A stretch of DNA of 64,000 nucleotides from positions 158,255,897 to 158,319,896 of the forward strand of contig BTPG01000003.1 in the NCBI GenBank assembly GCA_036245525.1, read 5' to 3'. Origin of the DNA: Semisulcospira habei. Its lineage: Eukaryota; Mollusca; Gastropoda; Semisulcospiridae. The notes under the pieces are model-generated. The model was not told the origin of the DNA, ran no database searches, and saw only the letters and a list, made by a program, of their open reading frames with translations. Below are positions 52,108-63,979 of the stretch, one piece after another. Numbering within the stretch: the first letter of the stretch is position 1; each line of letters opens with the position of its first letter. The translations under genes and the position numbers were made by a program.

Positions 52108-52264
52108 AACCCCTTACCTGCCACAGTACTTTCATTTAGCTTTTTTAACAATCTTTGTCCAGCCGACGAGCTAAAGTCACGACCGTGCGATAGAGCATGG
52201 ATACAAATTGGTCTCAGCAGCTGGATCGCGTTCATTTTTTTTCTCGGCAGTGGAGGGGTCAATT
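52108..52264. mobile_element. PalA element that has lost its palindrome
   Basis: Left ACCCCTTACCTGCCACAGTA, right TTCTCGGCAGTGGAGGGGTC AA. At 52199-52222 the flanks read ATTGGTCTCAGCAGCTGGAT, whereas 63476 reads GGTCTCAGCAAGAGGC ... CTCTTGCAGCTGGATCG. The ~60-bp hairpin is gone almost exactly at its base. Confidence 0.85.
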
Positions 52265-52439
52265 GCGCGCTCTATTCATACTGAAATTGTTCGTACCATT
52301 TCGCTTCCAATTTACACATTTGCTACGCACAACCTTGTGCAGACGTATTTTCAACCTTCGTAAGTGTAGTCTACACCTGCATCTTTGCTGCAGGTTATTC
52401 GAAACGTATTTTCCACACTTGCTCCCCCCCCCCCCCCAC

Positions 52440-52442
<3 letters not shown>

Positions 52443-52533
<91 letters not shown>
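52443..52533. repeat. (TA)n microsatellite
   Basis: About 45 TA units; itself self-complementary. Confidence 0.95.
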
Positions 52534-52537
<4 letters not shown>

Positions 52538-53097
52538 AATAAATAAACTTTTTAAAAATAAAATTAAAAAAAATTACCCTGCCCACGTCACACCAGAAAG
52601 ATAGCCAGCCTACTATTTCCGGTCAAACCACTACGCACAGCATTGTCTAAGTTCAGGATAAGTTAGCTAGTTAGATATTTGGATTTAACGCCGATCAGGC
52701 GACTAATGCCACCTGACGGCTGAAGTACAAGATGGACCTGGCCGGTACAAACGTTGTGCCGGATGACGGTTGCGGGGGCAGTCATGAAGATCTTGGTCTC
52801 TGGCTGGTCCTATATAAATCCGTGTTCCTCATGCATCTGGGGGTAACGTAATGGCAAACTATATAGTGTACACACAGTGCCAACTAGTTGTTCTGCCCTG
52901 TGAAGTCAAAAGACGGTAAAGTCATTTTTGTGAAGAGCGAGATTTTCATGGTATTTTAATGAGAATCGCGCTTTCATAAATATGGACTTGCTGTATTTTG
53001 TCTTCCTTGGGAAGTGCTGTGTTTCATACTCGGCGCAACACTACAAAACTGTCGCAGGTTTCGCTCGCGTAATTCAGTTCAGCAAATTTGTGGTGGC
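52534..53097. other. No gene; one repeat fragment
   Basis: A TTTAACGCCG-type repeat fragment at 52668-52750 (TAGCTAGTTAGATATTTGGA TTTAACGCCGATCAGGCGAC). Confidence 0.5.
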
Positions 53098-53145
53098 CTA
53101 TCGGAATCATCGCGACAAAAAGCGCTTCCGACAGACAAAGGGTTA
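53098..53145. repeat. PalC half copy
   Basis: TATCGGAATCATCGCGACAA AAAGCGCTTCCGACAGACAA AGGGTTA. Confidence 0.75.
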
Positions 53146-53568
53146 CTTCCAAGTGTATCTCTCAGGGATTTCTGATTGCTAATATGCCACAAACTGTCAT
53201 GGAAATGTAAGCAAACTGTGAATTTTAATGGGGATAAAAGCCGATCCTGTAGATGACACCTCCAACTGTGCACCAGTCCGAAAGGCCATGATCTGCGAAG
53301 CCTAACTAATTAGCCAGACGACCGGTCTGCACATTATGAACGTCAGTCTAGCCTCACGGCAGCCTTCAGTGTCAAATCTGACCAGAAAGTTGCAAGTGAC
53401 GTCATGTATCGAGCTAAAACTGGCGATATTGAATAAAGAAAAACCCAACTAAATGAATTTTCTTCATATGACAATGCTGGAGTTAATGAGAAAACTGGAA
53501 GATGACCGGGGCACCTCGTGGCCTTTTCACACCGACGTTCTTAACGTATGAACAACTGAACTAGCATG

Positions 53569-53682
<114 letters not shown>

Positions 53683-54191
53683 CTTTGTTTATGCGCTTGA
53701 GATATGTGCTGTAATTGGATCTGCGACACTGGGTGACAATTGTCTCCCTAACGTTTTTCATTGACTACTTTGTCTCTTCAACCGAACTCACAGTCTTCAA
53801 AATGCCAACGAGAGAGAGAGAAAAAAAAATCAATGCCACTTTTGATTTTATACCCCACAAGGGACTTCTTGATGAATATATTGTCACCAGAATGTGTATA
53901 TTGAATGTAGGCGGGTCTGAAAGCTAGAAAGGAGACGACCTTGCTCCTGTGACGTGAAAAAAACCGGACGTTGCATGATGCTCGTGCCGCGTCAGGAAAC
54001 TGATTTCAAATGGTGCTAGACGCGAAAAGGACTCTAAGCACCAAAAGAGACCAGCGTCCATCACGGCGTCAACTTGCTCGCCTCCCCCTCCCTGCCAATG
54101 GCGAGAAGCAGTCTCCTTCTTGGTACTAGTGGTAGTCAACCGGCATAACACACTATACTAACAAACATTCCACGAGCCAGGCCATGGCATC

Positions 54192-54235
54192 GACAAGAGG
54201 CATAGATCTACATAAGCCCCTGCTATGCCTCTTGT
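54192..54235. repeat. PalA, shortened
   Basis: ACAAGAGGCATAGATCTACA TAAGCCCCTG then CTATGCCTCTTGT. The inner right arm is deleted. Confidence 0.8.
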
Positions 54236-54776
54236 TGATTAGAATGATCGCAATTTACAGCTAAAGTCTATTCCATCAATACTTGCTTTCAAAAGCCATT
54301 GGCACTGAATCAGTCAGCTCCATCTGCTAAAAGGAAGGGCTCGGCATACGGATATAGTAAAATCAAATACTATGAATCAGTTTTTCGTCGTCGTCGTCGT
54401 CAAGACAGCAGCAGACTCGACCCATTTCCATCCACAGAGACTGCTATGAGCCCACTCGACAAAAACATTCATCTACATGCCTCCTAGTCTACCCGGCGGC
54501 CGATTTACATGCGTGCTTCTCAATCCGACACGTTCGCATTTTCTGCGACTCGTTTCCTCTTCCTCCCACGCCCACCGACACCAGAAATAATCATCATCAG
54601 CACCTTCGACAACGGCCTTCTCACGAAACACTAGTCACCACACTGCACGCAACAAGGGTGGGCAGTTTAGAACTCGGCCTCTTTTTTTAAAAAAAATCCC
54701 TCTCTCTCCTCTCGACGCCTGAAGACGACAAACAACATGTTGTCTTTTCCACTCAGCCCTGATAAATCAGTCCATC
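54236..54776. other. No gene recognised
   Basis: A short (GTC)n near 54387-54402 only. Confidence 0.4.
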
Positions 54777-54840
54777 TGCAAGAGGCGTAGATTCCCATTA
54801 ACCTCTGCAGAGCAGGGGTCAGGAGAATCTTCACCCGCTG
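54777..54840. repeat. PalA degenerate copy
   Basis: CTGCAAGAGGCGTAGATTCC CATTAACCTCTGCAGAGCAG GGGTCAGGAGAATCTTCACC. Confidence 0.65.
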
Positions 54841-55747
54841 CTGGTAGAGCCGATCGGTCGCATTTATGCACCTCTCTACCATGACGTCCGGTCCTTTATT
54901 AGTTGTACATGTATGTCTCGCCTTGGTAGAGGTCGGCCATATTTCGAACGCCTCTTACTGGCATAGGTCGGCCACATTTGCATGTTTCCCGTTAGCAAAG
55001 GTTAGCCCCATTCACGCCCTCACTAAGGTGGTGAAGACGAATGTATTGTCTCTCAATCGGCTGGAAGATACGGCGACAGCCAAGTCATACTGACAGGTCC
55101 CATCAATAGCCGCACTGACACTCCGTGCCTCGAACTAAAACAGTCCATCACAACATCAATGAAAAATTGGGAACAGAAACACTAGCTCACGCTGTCATGG
55201 GTCCTGTGCACCAATACTTGACCTGGTCATTGCTGATGAACTGAGTGGACAGCTGTGTCCAGCGAAAAGGCTTCACTGATGAGACGAAATAAGGACGTGT
55301 TAAGCTAGCAGAGAAAAAAAAGTTACACTGAAGTTGAGACGCGCGGCATTAAACGCTGCACCTGCTCAAATCACATCCGCACGCCGCCAAGTCTTGTGCA
55401 AACGTCCGCAGCGACTGATTCGAAGGGGATGGGTTCCTGTCCTAATCAGTGGAGAAAACAAACTCAGTACCAGCTCAGTTCAATCAGTGTTCAAAACAAG
55501 TTGGATTTATATACTCTCCACAGCACTTTGAAGTTGAGGGTTTTAAGACAAAAGGTATATATGCACCTTCGAATAAAAAACCCACCCAGACTGACATTTA
55601 ATACGTGCCTAATCATGACAATGACGCAAAACGTACAGTTTCTATCTCTTTCTCCTCCATGATTTCGGTCGACGTCCGACATGCGACACCCACATCACGA
55701 CACACACACCAAAGCACTGCAAAGAATGTTATGCTGAATTAGCACAT
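54841..55747. other. No gene recognised
   Basis: Several short frames in both strands; none has splice borders or motif. Confidence 0.4.
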
Positions 55748-55799
55748 ACTGGTTGTCTCCCTCGATTCGCTGCGCTTCGAATCGAGGGAGACAACCAGT
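55748..55799. repeat. PalD palindrome, best copy
   Basis: ACTGGTTGTCTCCCTCGATT CG, loop CTGCGCTT, CGAATCGAGGGAGACAACCA GT. 22-bp arms, perfect. Confidence 0.95.
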
Positions 55800-56855
55800 G
55801 TGGATATATTATATGTGCCCCTGTTGGAGAAACATTGACCGTGTGACACAGATCGGCCACTCAACACAAATAGCAACACCTCTCTCTGGGCTATCTGGGT
55901 TCCGCGATGCGATAAGCGCGAAATGTAGGCCACATGCACAGGTAGGGTCGCCCGTTGACGGTCACACACACCAAATACAAACGTGCGTGTAGTAACCACA
56001 GCGGGCGGTTGATATAAAAATACGCGCAAATCCCGCAAGCCGAATTGTACCATCTGCGGGGGACATGGATTCTCGGCGTGACTGACTCACTGAAATCGAA
56101 GGGTCTCGCGAGAATCCCAACTGTGTACAACTTCCCTCCACATAATATTATCAGTTACGTACCGCTGCTCCTCATCTGGAGAAAGACTTTAACCACTGCC
56201 AGTCCACACCATAGCAGGTAGTGGAGGTATCGACAACAGCTGACATAGTGCACCAGATGCACTGGCCGCCATGGGAGGAACATCTCCTCCTCTAACAAAA
56301 TTCCATACAACGCCCCCCCCCCCCCCCCCAAAAAAAAAAAAAAAAAAAAAAAAGGAAAAAGAAAAAAAGATGAACATGAACAGTACCCCAGTTATCACAT
56401 ACACGTCACATTCACACGATCACACACAAACATGCACCTTCAAATACGCACAGACATGAACACGAACTGAGACATACTCCGACTGAAGCTATGAAAAACT
56501 TATCCACAATGCTAAAATAAAAAAGACGAACGCGAATAGTCGGTAATATGACACACACCGGCATCGGCTAAAATACGCACGAACGCTCACACACCGGCAG
56601 TCGCCGCATATGCGGCACGGACAGACAGGCACATGCACACATTCCGACTCTAAGCTAGCATAACTTATTCACATCATCGATCCTGTAGTCACCACAGCGA
56701 GTCGATCGTACACACACGGCCTAGCGACCTACGTCAGTCAAACTGTAATTGCCACCCAATACAACTAACAAGCACACGTACGTTCCTTCAGTCCCTCTGT
56801 ACGTTCCCTCCCTCTGACGCGCGCCGAGTACTTCGCGACGCACGCGGCCAATCCC
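55800..56855. other. No gene; homopolymers
   Basis: C run then A run at about 56313-56353. No coding signal. Confidence 0.45.
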
Positions 56856-56902
56856 TTCGCTGCGCTTCAGCGCAGCGAATCGAGGGAGACAACCAGTGTG
56901 GT
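56856..56902. repeat. PalD, left arm truncated
   Basis: TTCGCTGCGCTTCAGCGCAG CGAATCGAGGGAGACAACCA GTGTG. Only the inner left arm remains. Confidence 0.8.
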
Positions 56903-57032
56903 GCCACAGAATGCCAGCCTAAAACCCTAAACTGAGAAAAACAAGGCATAGATCCACAAGCGCCCATGTGTCCAATAAAATCGCGCCGATGTTCTCACAC
57001 AGCAATCAACACAGATCGTACAAATCTTCTAC

Positions 57033-57089
57033 ACGAGACGTAGATTCTCATGAGATCCCGCACCGCAGGGGATCACGAGAAACTGTGCC
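57033..57089. repeat. PalA variant
   Basis: ACGAGACGTAGATTCTCATG AGATCCCGCACCGCAGGGGA TCACGAGAAACTGTGCC. The inner arms read GATCCC/GGGATC instead of GCCCCC/GGGGGC. Confidence 0.75.
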
Positions 57090-57568
57090 GGCTGTTGCTC
57101 ACTGCAAAACTGACGGCCACAAATCTGCGAGAAAAAGTCGGTGACTGTATAAAGTCCACTCTAGCTGTAGAGAAGGCTAACAGCAGTGATGCAATATTTT
57201 CTATCACATCTCATTCGATCCAGGTCAACACTTCGCCTCGAGTGCCGCAAACAACAATCCGCTGTGTCACTCCTAACAACACGGACCCGACCTATAGTGT
57301 ATTACAGTAAGGCCCATGGCTAGCCCGAAGTCGTGTATAGAATGTAACAGCAGTCATGTCAGTACTAGTACTCTAACACGTGTTCGCCAGCGATTGATTG
57401 TAAAGGCGTCGGCAAAAGACTGGCGACAGCAAACTGTTGGCCGTCGGAAACTTGACTGATAGTGATACACGGACAAGGCCAATCAAACATCAAAACTCCG
57501 TAGTAGATTACTCGCGTATCAACCGTCCGTAATTTAGTATTGAAACTCTATCCTGGGATCAGCTGCAC
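57090..57568. other. No gene recognised
   Basis: The 86-codon plus frame ending at 57310 begins inside PalA and has no motif. Confidence 0.4.
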
Positions 57569-57665
57569 GAGTGAGTTTAAATCTAGCGCAAGCCACTAAG
57601 CAATGTGTTCCGCTGTAGCCGCGGAACACCTTGCTTAATGGCTTGCGCTGGACTTAAACTCACTC
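57569..57665. repeat. PalE palindrome, longest copy
   Basis: GAGTGAGTTTAAATCTAGCG CAAGCCACTAAGCAATGTGT TCCGCTGTAGCCGCGGAACA CCTTGCTTAATGG...CTTAAACTCACTC. 97 bp. Shows PalE extends to GAGTGAG/CTCACTC. Confidence 0.92.
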
Positions 57666-57944
57666 ATACAACTCTCCCCTGATGTATAATCTGGATAGTG
57701 CACGATACTGTTTTATTTCCCCGCGCAGCAATAATGAAAAGACTGATCGGTCACAGTCGACACTGCCATTCCGCAGTAGTGTTCACTGGCAGAGACGCTA
57801 TCCACTATCCGACTTACGCACTTCGGTACCTACCAGTGCATGTGAGTGCTGGCTGGTCTGTGCTTTTGGACTTGACGGCCGGCTTCGGGTGGTAAAGTTA
57901 AAAATCGCAAACCATCACACATTATGTTTTTTTTCCTTTACAGG

Positions 57945-58029
57945 GACATGCGAAAACCTACTCCGTGGCTGTGAAAACGCGAGCAACATGTCACGTCTTT
58001 CAGCCGGAAGTGACAGTCCATTCGTTTGA
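57945..58029 (+). CDS. Doubtful plus-strand terminal exon
   Basis: A good plus-strand acceptor (GTTTTTTTTCCTTTACAG) is followed by 27 codons and TGA (TCENLLRGCENASNMSRLSA G...). A second frame is also open. No partner exon was found, so this may be a chance acceptor. Confidence 0.2.
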
Positions 58030-58138
58030 ATATAGTATACTGCACACTGTGATAATCTACACTGACTTTTGCCGCACTGACTTCGAATATATATAGATCG
58101 GCTACAATAGCAACTACCTATACACTGTACTAAAAGAA

Positions 58139-58203
58139 ATGCGACATCATTCGAATCATCGGAAACACTGAAGTGTTTCCGATGATTCGCATGATGTCGC
58201 ATT
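58139..58203. repeat. Unassigned near-perfect palindrome
   Basis: AATGCGACATCATTCGAATC ATCGGAAACACT and AGTGTTTCCGATGATTCGCA TGATGTCGCATT. No TTAA ends; single copy here. Confidence 0.92.
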
Positions 58204-58289
58204 GCCATTGCCCGTCAGTACATTTCTGTTTGTGATGCCGATGTATGTAAGACTTAGACCAACACTAAATCTAACGACGTCAGTGATGT

Positions 58290-58382
58290 TAAAACCTCGA
58301 TTATTTTCAAGCATTCAAAAAACTCCGGCAGTAACACTGAAGAGTTGAAACCTCGATTTCCAAAAACTCCGGCAGTAGCAGA
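58290..58382. repeat. Spaced direct duplication (~40 bp)
   Basis: AAACCTCGATTATTTTC..AAAAAACTCCGGCAGTAACA and AAACCTCGATTTCC AAAAACTCCGGCAGTAGCA. Confidence 0.8.
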
Positions 58383-59171
58383 AACAAATTCGACATTGAC
58401 TGTCGGTAGACAAGCACGTGGTAGCGAGCAGTACAGCAGTATCAAAGGTGGTGTGGCCACTGACAGTAACACAACTGCACAACCTGCCACTTGCCGACTG
58501 TTTTACGTGTGTGGGTCTCAAGCTCGCGTAGTCACGCGTGTCCAGCGTTGTGGGACTGGACTGGACTGACCAATGGCACAGTGCCGCATACGGACCACTC
58601 AGCAGGCTTCACTGACCTTCCGCGTCTTGGACTACCGTCGTCTGAGGAAAAAGACACGCCTACAACTCATTCGTGTGAGAACACAACCCGAAAATGTGGT
58701 TCGGGCGGTTCCAGCAATCAACACGTACATTTTTATTAGCCCCTGTGGCCACAAGGTTTCTGAAAATCTGCCGCTGGTAAATACCTCCTCTTCAAGAAAA
58801 ACGACACGTACTTCAGTAGTACCGGATCGCCACCAGCAAGATGAATATCTCTTCATTAACCCCTCCTAGTAAAGGCAGAGGCCCGTGAAAATCTATGCCT
58901 CACTGATTCGGACGGTAGAGAGCTGGCTGCCAAGAGACGACTAAACATGCCCCGATTCCTGAAGACACAGATTGGGCAATTCCTCTCCGCTCAAGTCCTT
59001 CACGCTGCGGTGGCGGTTGAGTAACTGGTCTACCTAAACAAGGTGTGTTTCGATACCACTCTAATTCATTTGCAACAGGCACAGATCCTCATGAGCCCCC
59101 GATGCCGCAGATTGGTCACACATTTCCTCCCGCGTCGGCGACTGATTGCGGGGCAGTGACTGAAGGCCACC
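58383..59171. other. No gene recognised
   Basis: The 98-codon plus frame at 58573-58869 is the best open frame (basic peptide); no motif, no splice partner. A PalA half arm lies near 59078-59105. Confidence 0.4.
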
Positions 59172-59228
59172 GAGGCATAGATCCTCATGCTCCCCTGCCG
59201 CAGGCAGGGCTCATGAGGATCTGTGCCT
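59172..59228. repeat. PalA palindrome
   Basis: GAGGCATAGATCCTCATGCT CCCCTGCCGCAGGCAGGGCT CATGAGGATCTGTGCCTCCT GC. Confidence 0.85.
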
Positions 59229-59878
59229 CCTGCCGTGTAAATCCAAACCACACCTGACACGTCTACATCTGTGCTGTCAGAGAGAGAAAGTGGGAGTTGC
59301 CATCTACGACTGCATAGTCCACCTGTGCTGGTCGGCGGTTAGCGTGGCGCGGGCCGAGCTATTAGCGTGACAGTCGCAGGCTTTAACCCCCCCCCCCCCA
59401 CCACCACCACTTACTCTGTCCCAGGATCACGGATGTAATACAACGCGCCGAACCCAGCAAGAGGCATTACTCGCCCGCCACCAACAGCCTCTATGTAATC
59501 TCTTTACAGTGGGAAGGAAGGTAGTTAGGTTGGGGGTCAGTAGTGGTAGTGTGACAACACTGGACGTGTCCCGACCATGCCCGCACCTGCCCCGCCGACT
59601 GTCACACACGCTCGCACACGTCACGCAGCTCCCCACCCCCCCTCCTCCCGGAACCCCCACCCGCTACCCAGTCCCGCAGCTTTTACCACACACAAATACT
59701 CGCACACATTCAGCTCATACGCGTTTATTTTACAATGGTAGCGGCAAGAAAAGCGGTCAATCACGTTTCGCGTGTTGATATTCCATTGACAATATTTTAT
59801 TATGGTACGGAATAGAAATCGTGAGCATGAACTGCGAAGCTCAATATAAAAAGAAACACCCAACCTTATTTTGACTTA

Positions 59879-60068
59879 ACTTATTCAGCCCGACGGCCGT
59901 ATTTCCAAAATTTTGGAGCGTCATCTAATGACTATGTACCAGTTTCAGGAGATGGATCGACCATGATAATTCAAGGGCAATGCCAGGTTAGCAAATCTGG
60001 CACTACCCTTGAATTATCATGGTCGACCCATCTCCTGCTGTAGGGCGTCGGGGCTGCCGAATGGGATA
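59879..60068. mobile_element. PalB element, palindrome centre deleted
   Basis: Left CTTATTCAGCCCGACGGCCG, right GGCGTCGGGGCTGCCGAATG GGATAA. Core 59949-60035: CAGGAGATGGATCGACCATG ... GCCAGGTTAG / CAAATCTGGC ...; the CTTGGCGCC centre is missing. Confidence 0.85.
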
Positions 60069-60348
60069 ACCTTGCACGACGGGGAGGGGGGGGGGTAGGA
60101 GTGGGGGGTGGGTGCTAGTGGGTACATGTGGTCAGGACTGACCGTCCTCCACCTTCAAGAACCACAGATCCTCATCAGCCTTCCTCCAAACTGTACCAGA
60201 CGGGGAATTGCGAGGATCTTCCCGTCTTGCTGACTCAACATGGACACCAGTAGCGTTCTCGCTTGATCACAATTCTTTTTTCATCCCACGGTAGGAGGTA
60301 GGCTGGCTTTCGAGCCAAGACGGTGTACAGTGTGGCGGGAAAATCAAC

Positions 60349-60541
60349 GTAACCCACCCAGGAAAATGCCGCTAACACCACCCGACTGCAAGAGGCACAG
60401 ATCTTCATGAGCCCCCGCATACGCGGGGCGGGCTCATGAAGATCTTTGCCTCATGTTGACCCTTATGAGCTTGTCAGTCTGGTTTTGAATTCGCCATGGC
60501 TACACGAACATAGCTTGAGTCAGCCGGCAGCGAAGGGTTAA
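60349..60541. mobile_element. PalA element, forward
   Basis: GTAACCCACCCAGGAAAATG left, CGGCAGCGAAGGGTTAA right. Core 60388-60453 CACAGATCTTCATGAGCCCC CGCAT ... GCTCATGAAGATCTTTGCC; both arms carry CTTCATG/CATGAAG. Confidence 0.88.
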
Positions 60542-60760
60542 TCCGAGTACAGAGTTGCAGACTAGAACAACAGAAGCCCTACGTGGTCAAAACTGACAGA
60601 ACAGATCGTGTGAGAGGGGCTAGGTATTTTGCTACCGGTTACCAGGCTTTGACGTTTTGGCACCAATGTCAGTCCAAGCCTTCGCTAACCAAAAGTCTCA
60701 GGAAGGGTGTGTGGAACAAGAACTAGCTTACCTGGTGACAGGGCCTACATACCACAAAGC

Positions 60761-60813
60761 GCACTGGGTGTCTCCCTCGATTGCTTGCGCTGAGCGGAGC
60801 GAGGGAGACAACC
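60761..60813. repeat. PalD palindrome
   Basis: CACTGGGTGTCTCCCTCGAT TGCTTGCGCTGAGCGGAGCG AGGGAGACAACCA. A second half arm (GGGCGAGACAACCAGTGTG) lies at about 60847-60865. Confidence 0.8.
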
Positions 60814-60865
60814 ACCGTGATCGCCAGCTGAAGCGACTGACCGGTTGGGCGAGACAACCAGTGTG

Positions 60866-61226
60866 AACACAAAGCTGGAGCGACTGACACTGGGCGATTG
60901 TGGGCTTGACACAGCCAGGGTAAATATGGGTCTGCTTTGTGTAGTTAGATCGTCTATGTATCTGCCCATTTATAATCGCATTTATTTCCGAGCCTGTCAG
61001 ACCGTCACCCAAGACGAGCTTCCCGGCAACTGTGTCGCCCTCCTGGATAGCAGGTTCGGCAATCATTGAACTGACAGTATTTGGTTACAATGTGCTGAGG
61101 GCAAAACGGCAGTAGTTTCCACACATTGTATAATTTATAACGCACAAGTAAACTCGCAAGGTTTCAGGCAAAAGGACAGCTCAGTCTTCAGTACCCCATG
61201 CCCTTTTTAATATTAGACACATGCCT
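60866..61226. other. No gene supported
   Basis: The minus frame 60728-61066 runs through PalD; a donor-like CACCAG/GTAAGC lies at 60731 but no acceptable acceptor or phase partner. Confidence 0.45.
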
Positions 61227-61439
61227 TTAACTCATTCACTGCCGTCGAAAAAATGCAACCATCACCCAACTGCAAGAGGCAAAAGAACCTCATGAGCCCC
61301 CGCATTTGCGGGGGCTCATGAGGTTCTTTTGACTCGCTGAACTATTCACATCCATGTTCTGGGATCGATGGGATTATTCAGTGTTCAAGTTCGCTGACTT
61401 TCAAAGACACAAGAGTCCACCGGCAGTGGAAGGGGTTAA
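61227..61439. mobile_element. PalA element, full length, both arms changed
   Basis: TTAACTCATTCACTGCCGTC left, CCGGCAGTGGAAGGGGTTAA right. The core 61281-61330 reads AAAAGAACCTCATGAGCCCC CGCA and complement, with AAAAGAAC/GTTCTTTT replacing ATAGATC/GATCTAT in both arms. 213 bp. Confidence 0.92.
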
Positions 61440-61727
61440 ACATGCAACAACAGCAATACGCTTGTGTCTGTCACTAATGAAGATTTTCAATCAGCAAACC
61501 TACTAATTCCAGAACTCCCAAAACAATGTATGCACCATGCAGAAAAGAGAAGACGCCTGCACAAAAGCCTGTGCCGGATTGGTCTTACATATTGTGTTTT
61601 GATGTTCTACTTACTATGAGTTTATTTTGAAAGATGTTATTCCCAGTGTGATGTTCTGAGTTTAAAAAAAAGAAAAAGACATGCACCAAAAAGAACACAG
61701 AAAAAATATGTGCAGCAATCACGCAGT

Positions 61728-61729
<2 letters not shown>

Positions 61730-61819
<90 letters not shown>
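61730..61819. repeat. (CA)n microsatellite
   Basis: About 45 CA units. Confidence 0.95.
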
Positions 61820-61826
<7 letters not shown>

Positions 61827-62195
61827 ACATAATTATACTCCAACTTAGCGGGAGAGTAAAACGACTAATTTATTGCCCATTTCATATTTTAGTCTCCAAC
61901 ACAAACACTACTTTGTATTGACCAAAACGAAATTTAAAAAAAGACGCCTGCATAAAACCATGCAATTATCACACAACCACTGGCTTCACTACTGCCGTGC
62001 ACAAAGTATACACTTCAGCTATAGTCAGTCCCTCACCACATCAACGTACCAGGAACGTACACACGGGTCAATAAAGTTCTATATCTTGCCAGCGGCGGCC
62101 GCTCCTAAATCAGCTATCGTTCCAACCCAACTATTGACGGCTTTTACCGAACACACGCAGTTTGGTTTACGGCCCCGGCTAGCGCGGCGCCGGTT

Positions 62196-62197
<2 letters not shown>

Positions 62198-62228
<31 letters not shown>
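62198..62228. repeat. C31 homopolymer
   Basis: About 31 C. Produces poly-Pro/poly-Gly frames; length uncertain. Confidence 0.85.
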
Positions 62229-62349
62229 ACTTCTCTCCCGGCATTGTGCGCTGGAAGACAAAAGAACCATTATGAACAATACCGTTACAGAATCGGTTTT
62301 TAACGATAAAAGCGCTGCCTCTTTCGCATCCAACGACAACTGGTTGGAT

Positions 62350-62553
62350 TTAACCCATGAAGCCCCGACGCACTTACAGTAAAAGATGGATCGACCATGA
62401 TAATTCAAGGGTTGTGCGCGATGGGCTTGGCGCCTGTTGGCGCCAAGCTCATCGCGCTCAGCCCTTGAATTGTCATGGTCGATCCATCTCCTGCAACTGG
62501 CACACAGTCCTGAGATGACACGTCCGCAATGGGAAATGCGGCCATGGGATTAA
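62350..62553. mobile_element. PalB element, full length, reverse orientation
   Basis: TTAACCCATGAAGCCCCGAC left; GCGGCCATGGGATTAA right, with another TTAA nine bases on. Inner arms GTGCGCGATGGGCTTGGCGC C / GGCGCCAAGCTCATCGCGCT: CGCGATGGG/CTCATCGCG replaces the usual CAGATTAG/CTAATCTG in both arms. 204 bp. Confidence 0.92.
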
Positions 62554-63475
62554 ATGGGTTAAGCAGAGCAGGCGATTGACGGCAAAAGGGGCAAAAGTGC
62601 GACCAGCCAGACTACGAGCTCATGTGAAGGTTGTGTATGGTTAGCTTATTCAATCTCTGTCCCTCAGCTGTCACTGTCGATCCATATCCTCAGGATCAAA
62701 TGTGTTAAAAGCGCTAAGGATTAAAGGGACACTCCAGGCAGTAACGGGCTAATATTTCGCAAATATCCCCTTTGTAAATGTTCTCAGTAAGTCTTGCAAT
62801 AATGCTGGGCAATGGGCTAACATACATTACGAAGTTTGAATGCCGTAAAACGAAATACTTGTCTGCTCTTCTTCTCCTTTGGTACGCTGGAGAGTTCCTT
62901 CCGCCACGCTCAAGGCCAAAGAACACAGTGCTGTTTCCGTACTGTCCAGTCTCTTAGCCTTAGTCAGTCCCAGTCATCCCCTAATTTTTCAATCTCCTAA
63001 AAAACACTACCGCCTACCAGCTGCAAATTTGCCATGCACAAAATACAAAAAAACAAACAAAACACCACATTGACTGTCTCAATCCCACAGCCAAGCACAG
63101 CTGAAATCAGCGTGCCCCTCAAATCACTACGTCAACGGTAACTCAGCATAGGCCCACAATTGTCCACTGGATAAGCTCAGGATGGTTTGAATCAAAGCAC
63201 CAAACATGTCTCCTCTTATCTAACCAGAAATCTCCAGCAAATTCCAACATTCAGCACTACTACAAGTTTTCAAACAAGGCAACAAGTTATTTTTAAAAAC
63301 ACCGGTCCTCTTACTGCCTCATTTGAATGTAACATGACCTCAAAAGGCAGTGGAAAACTCTGCCTTCTCATATGGATTGTGAAAAGAAGGGTATAACTGT
63401 CTCACCTGGGGCAAGACGACATTGACTGTATCGGCGACTTTTGACAATCAAAGGCTGCCATTGGAGCTCATCGCT
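62554..63475. other. No gene; a PalB right-end remnant
   Basis: CAGCTGTCACTGTCGATCCA TATCC ... AAATGTGTTAA at about 62656-62708. Otherwise nothing recognised. Confidence 0.45.
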
Positions 63476-63704
63476 TTAACCCCTTGCCCGCCACTGCACA
63501 TACACAGTTTTTGTTTCTGAAATCTTGGCTGGTTCATTCAAAGACCAAAAGCCAACACCATCCCAATAACATGCAAGACAAACTGGTCTCAGCAAGAGGC
63601 ATAGATCGTCATGAGCCCCCGCAGTCGCGGGGGCTCATGAGGATCTATGTCTCTTGCAGCTGGATCGTGTTCACTTTTTCTCTCTCGACAGTAAAAGGGG
63701 TTAA
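63476..63704. mobile_element. PalA element, full length, reverse orientation
   Basis: TTAACCCCTTGCCCGCCACT left; GACAGTAAAAGGGGTTAA right. Core 63592-63658 GCAAGAGGCATAGATCGTCA TGAGCCCCCGCAGTCGCGGG GG...GAGGATCTATGTCTCTTGC, one mismatch. 229 bp. Confidence 0.92.
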
Positions 63705-63912
63705 AGGGTACAAGCCGAACTTTTTTCCTCGCGTGGCCGATCAAACGCTATTCTTCTATTTAGAACCGCGTCCGTAGGTACGTTAATTGAAGGAATTTCC
63801 AAGAGCTTGAAATTATACAAACACTGTGTGTGCCCTGGCTTGACAACACTGAACGGACAGCGCGCGTCGCGTATACGTCAGTCGCGAACTACACATTCCC
63901 TCGAGACCATCT

Positions 63913-63979
63913 GCAAGAGGCACAGATTCTCATGAGCCCCTTGCCTCGGCCGAGCATCGTGAGAATATGTGCCTCTTGC
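63913..63979. repeat. PalA palindrome
   Basis: GCAAGAGGCACAGATTCTCA TGAGCCCCTTGCCTCGGCCG AGCATCGTGAGAATATGTGC CTCTTGC. Centre diverged. Confidence 0.85.

Noticed and set aside
58573..58869. 98-codon plus-strand frame as a gene
   Set aside because: Two other frames are open over the same stretch, no motif, no splice partner, and a PalA-like remnant follows.
60728..61066. 112-codon minus frame with a CACCAG/GTAAGC donor
   Set aside because: The frame passes through a PalD hairpin and no acceptor gives a sensible exon in phase.
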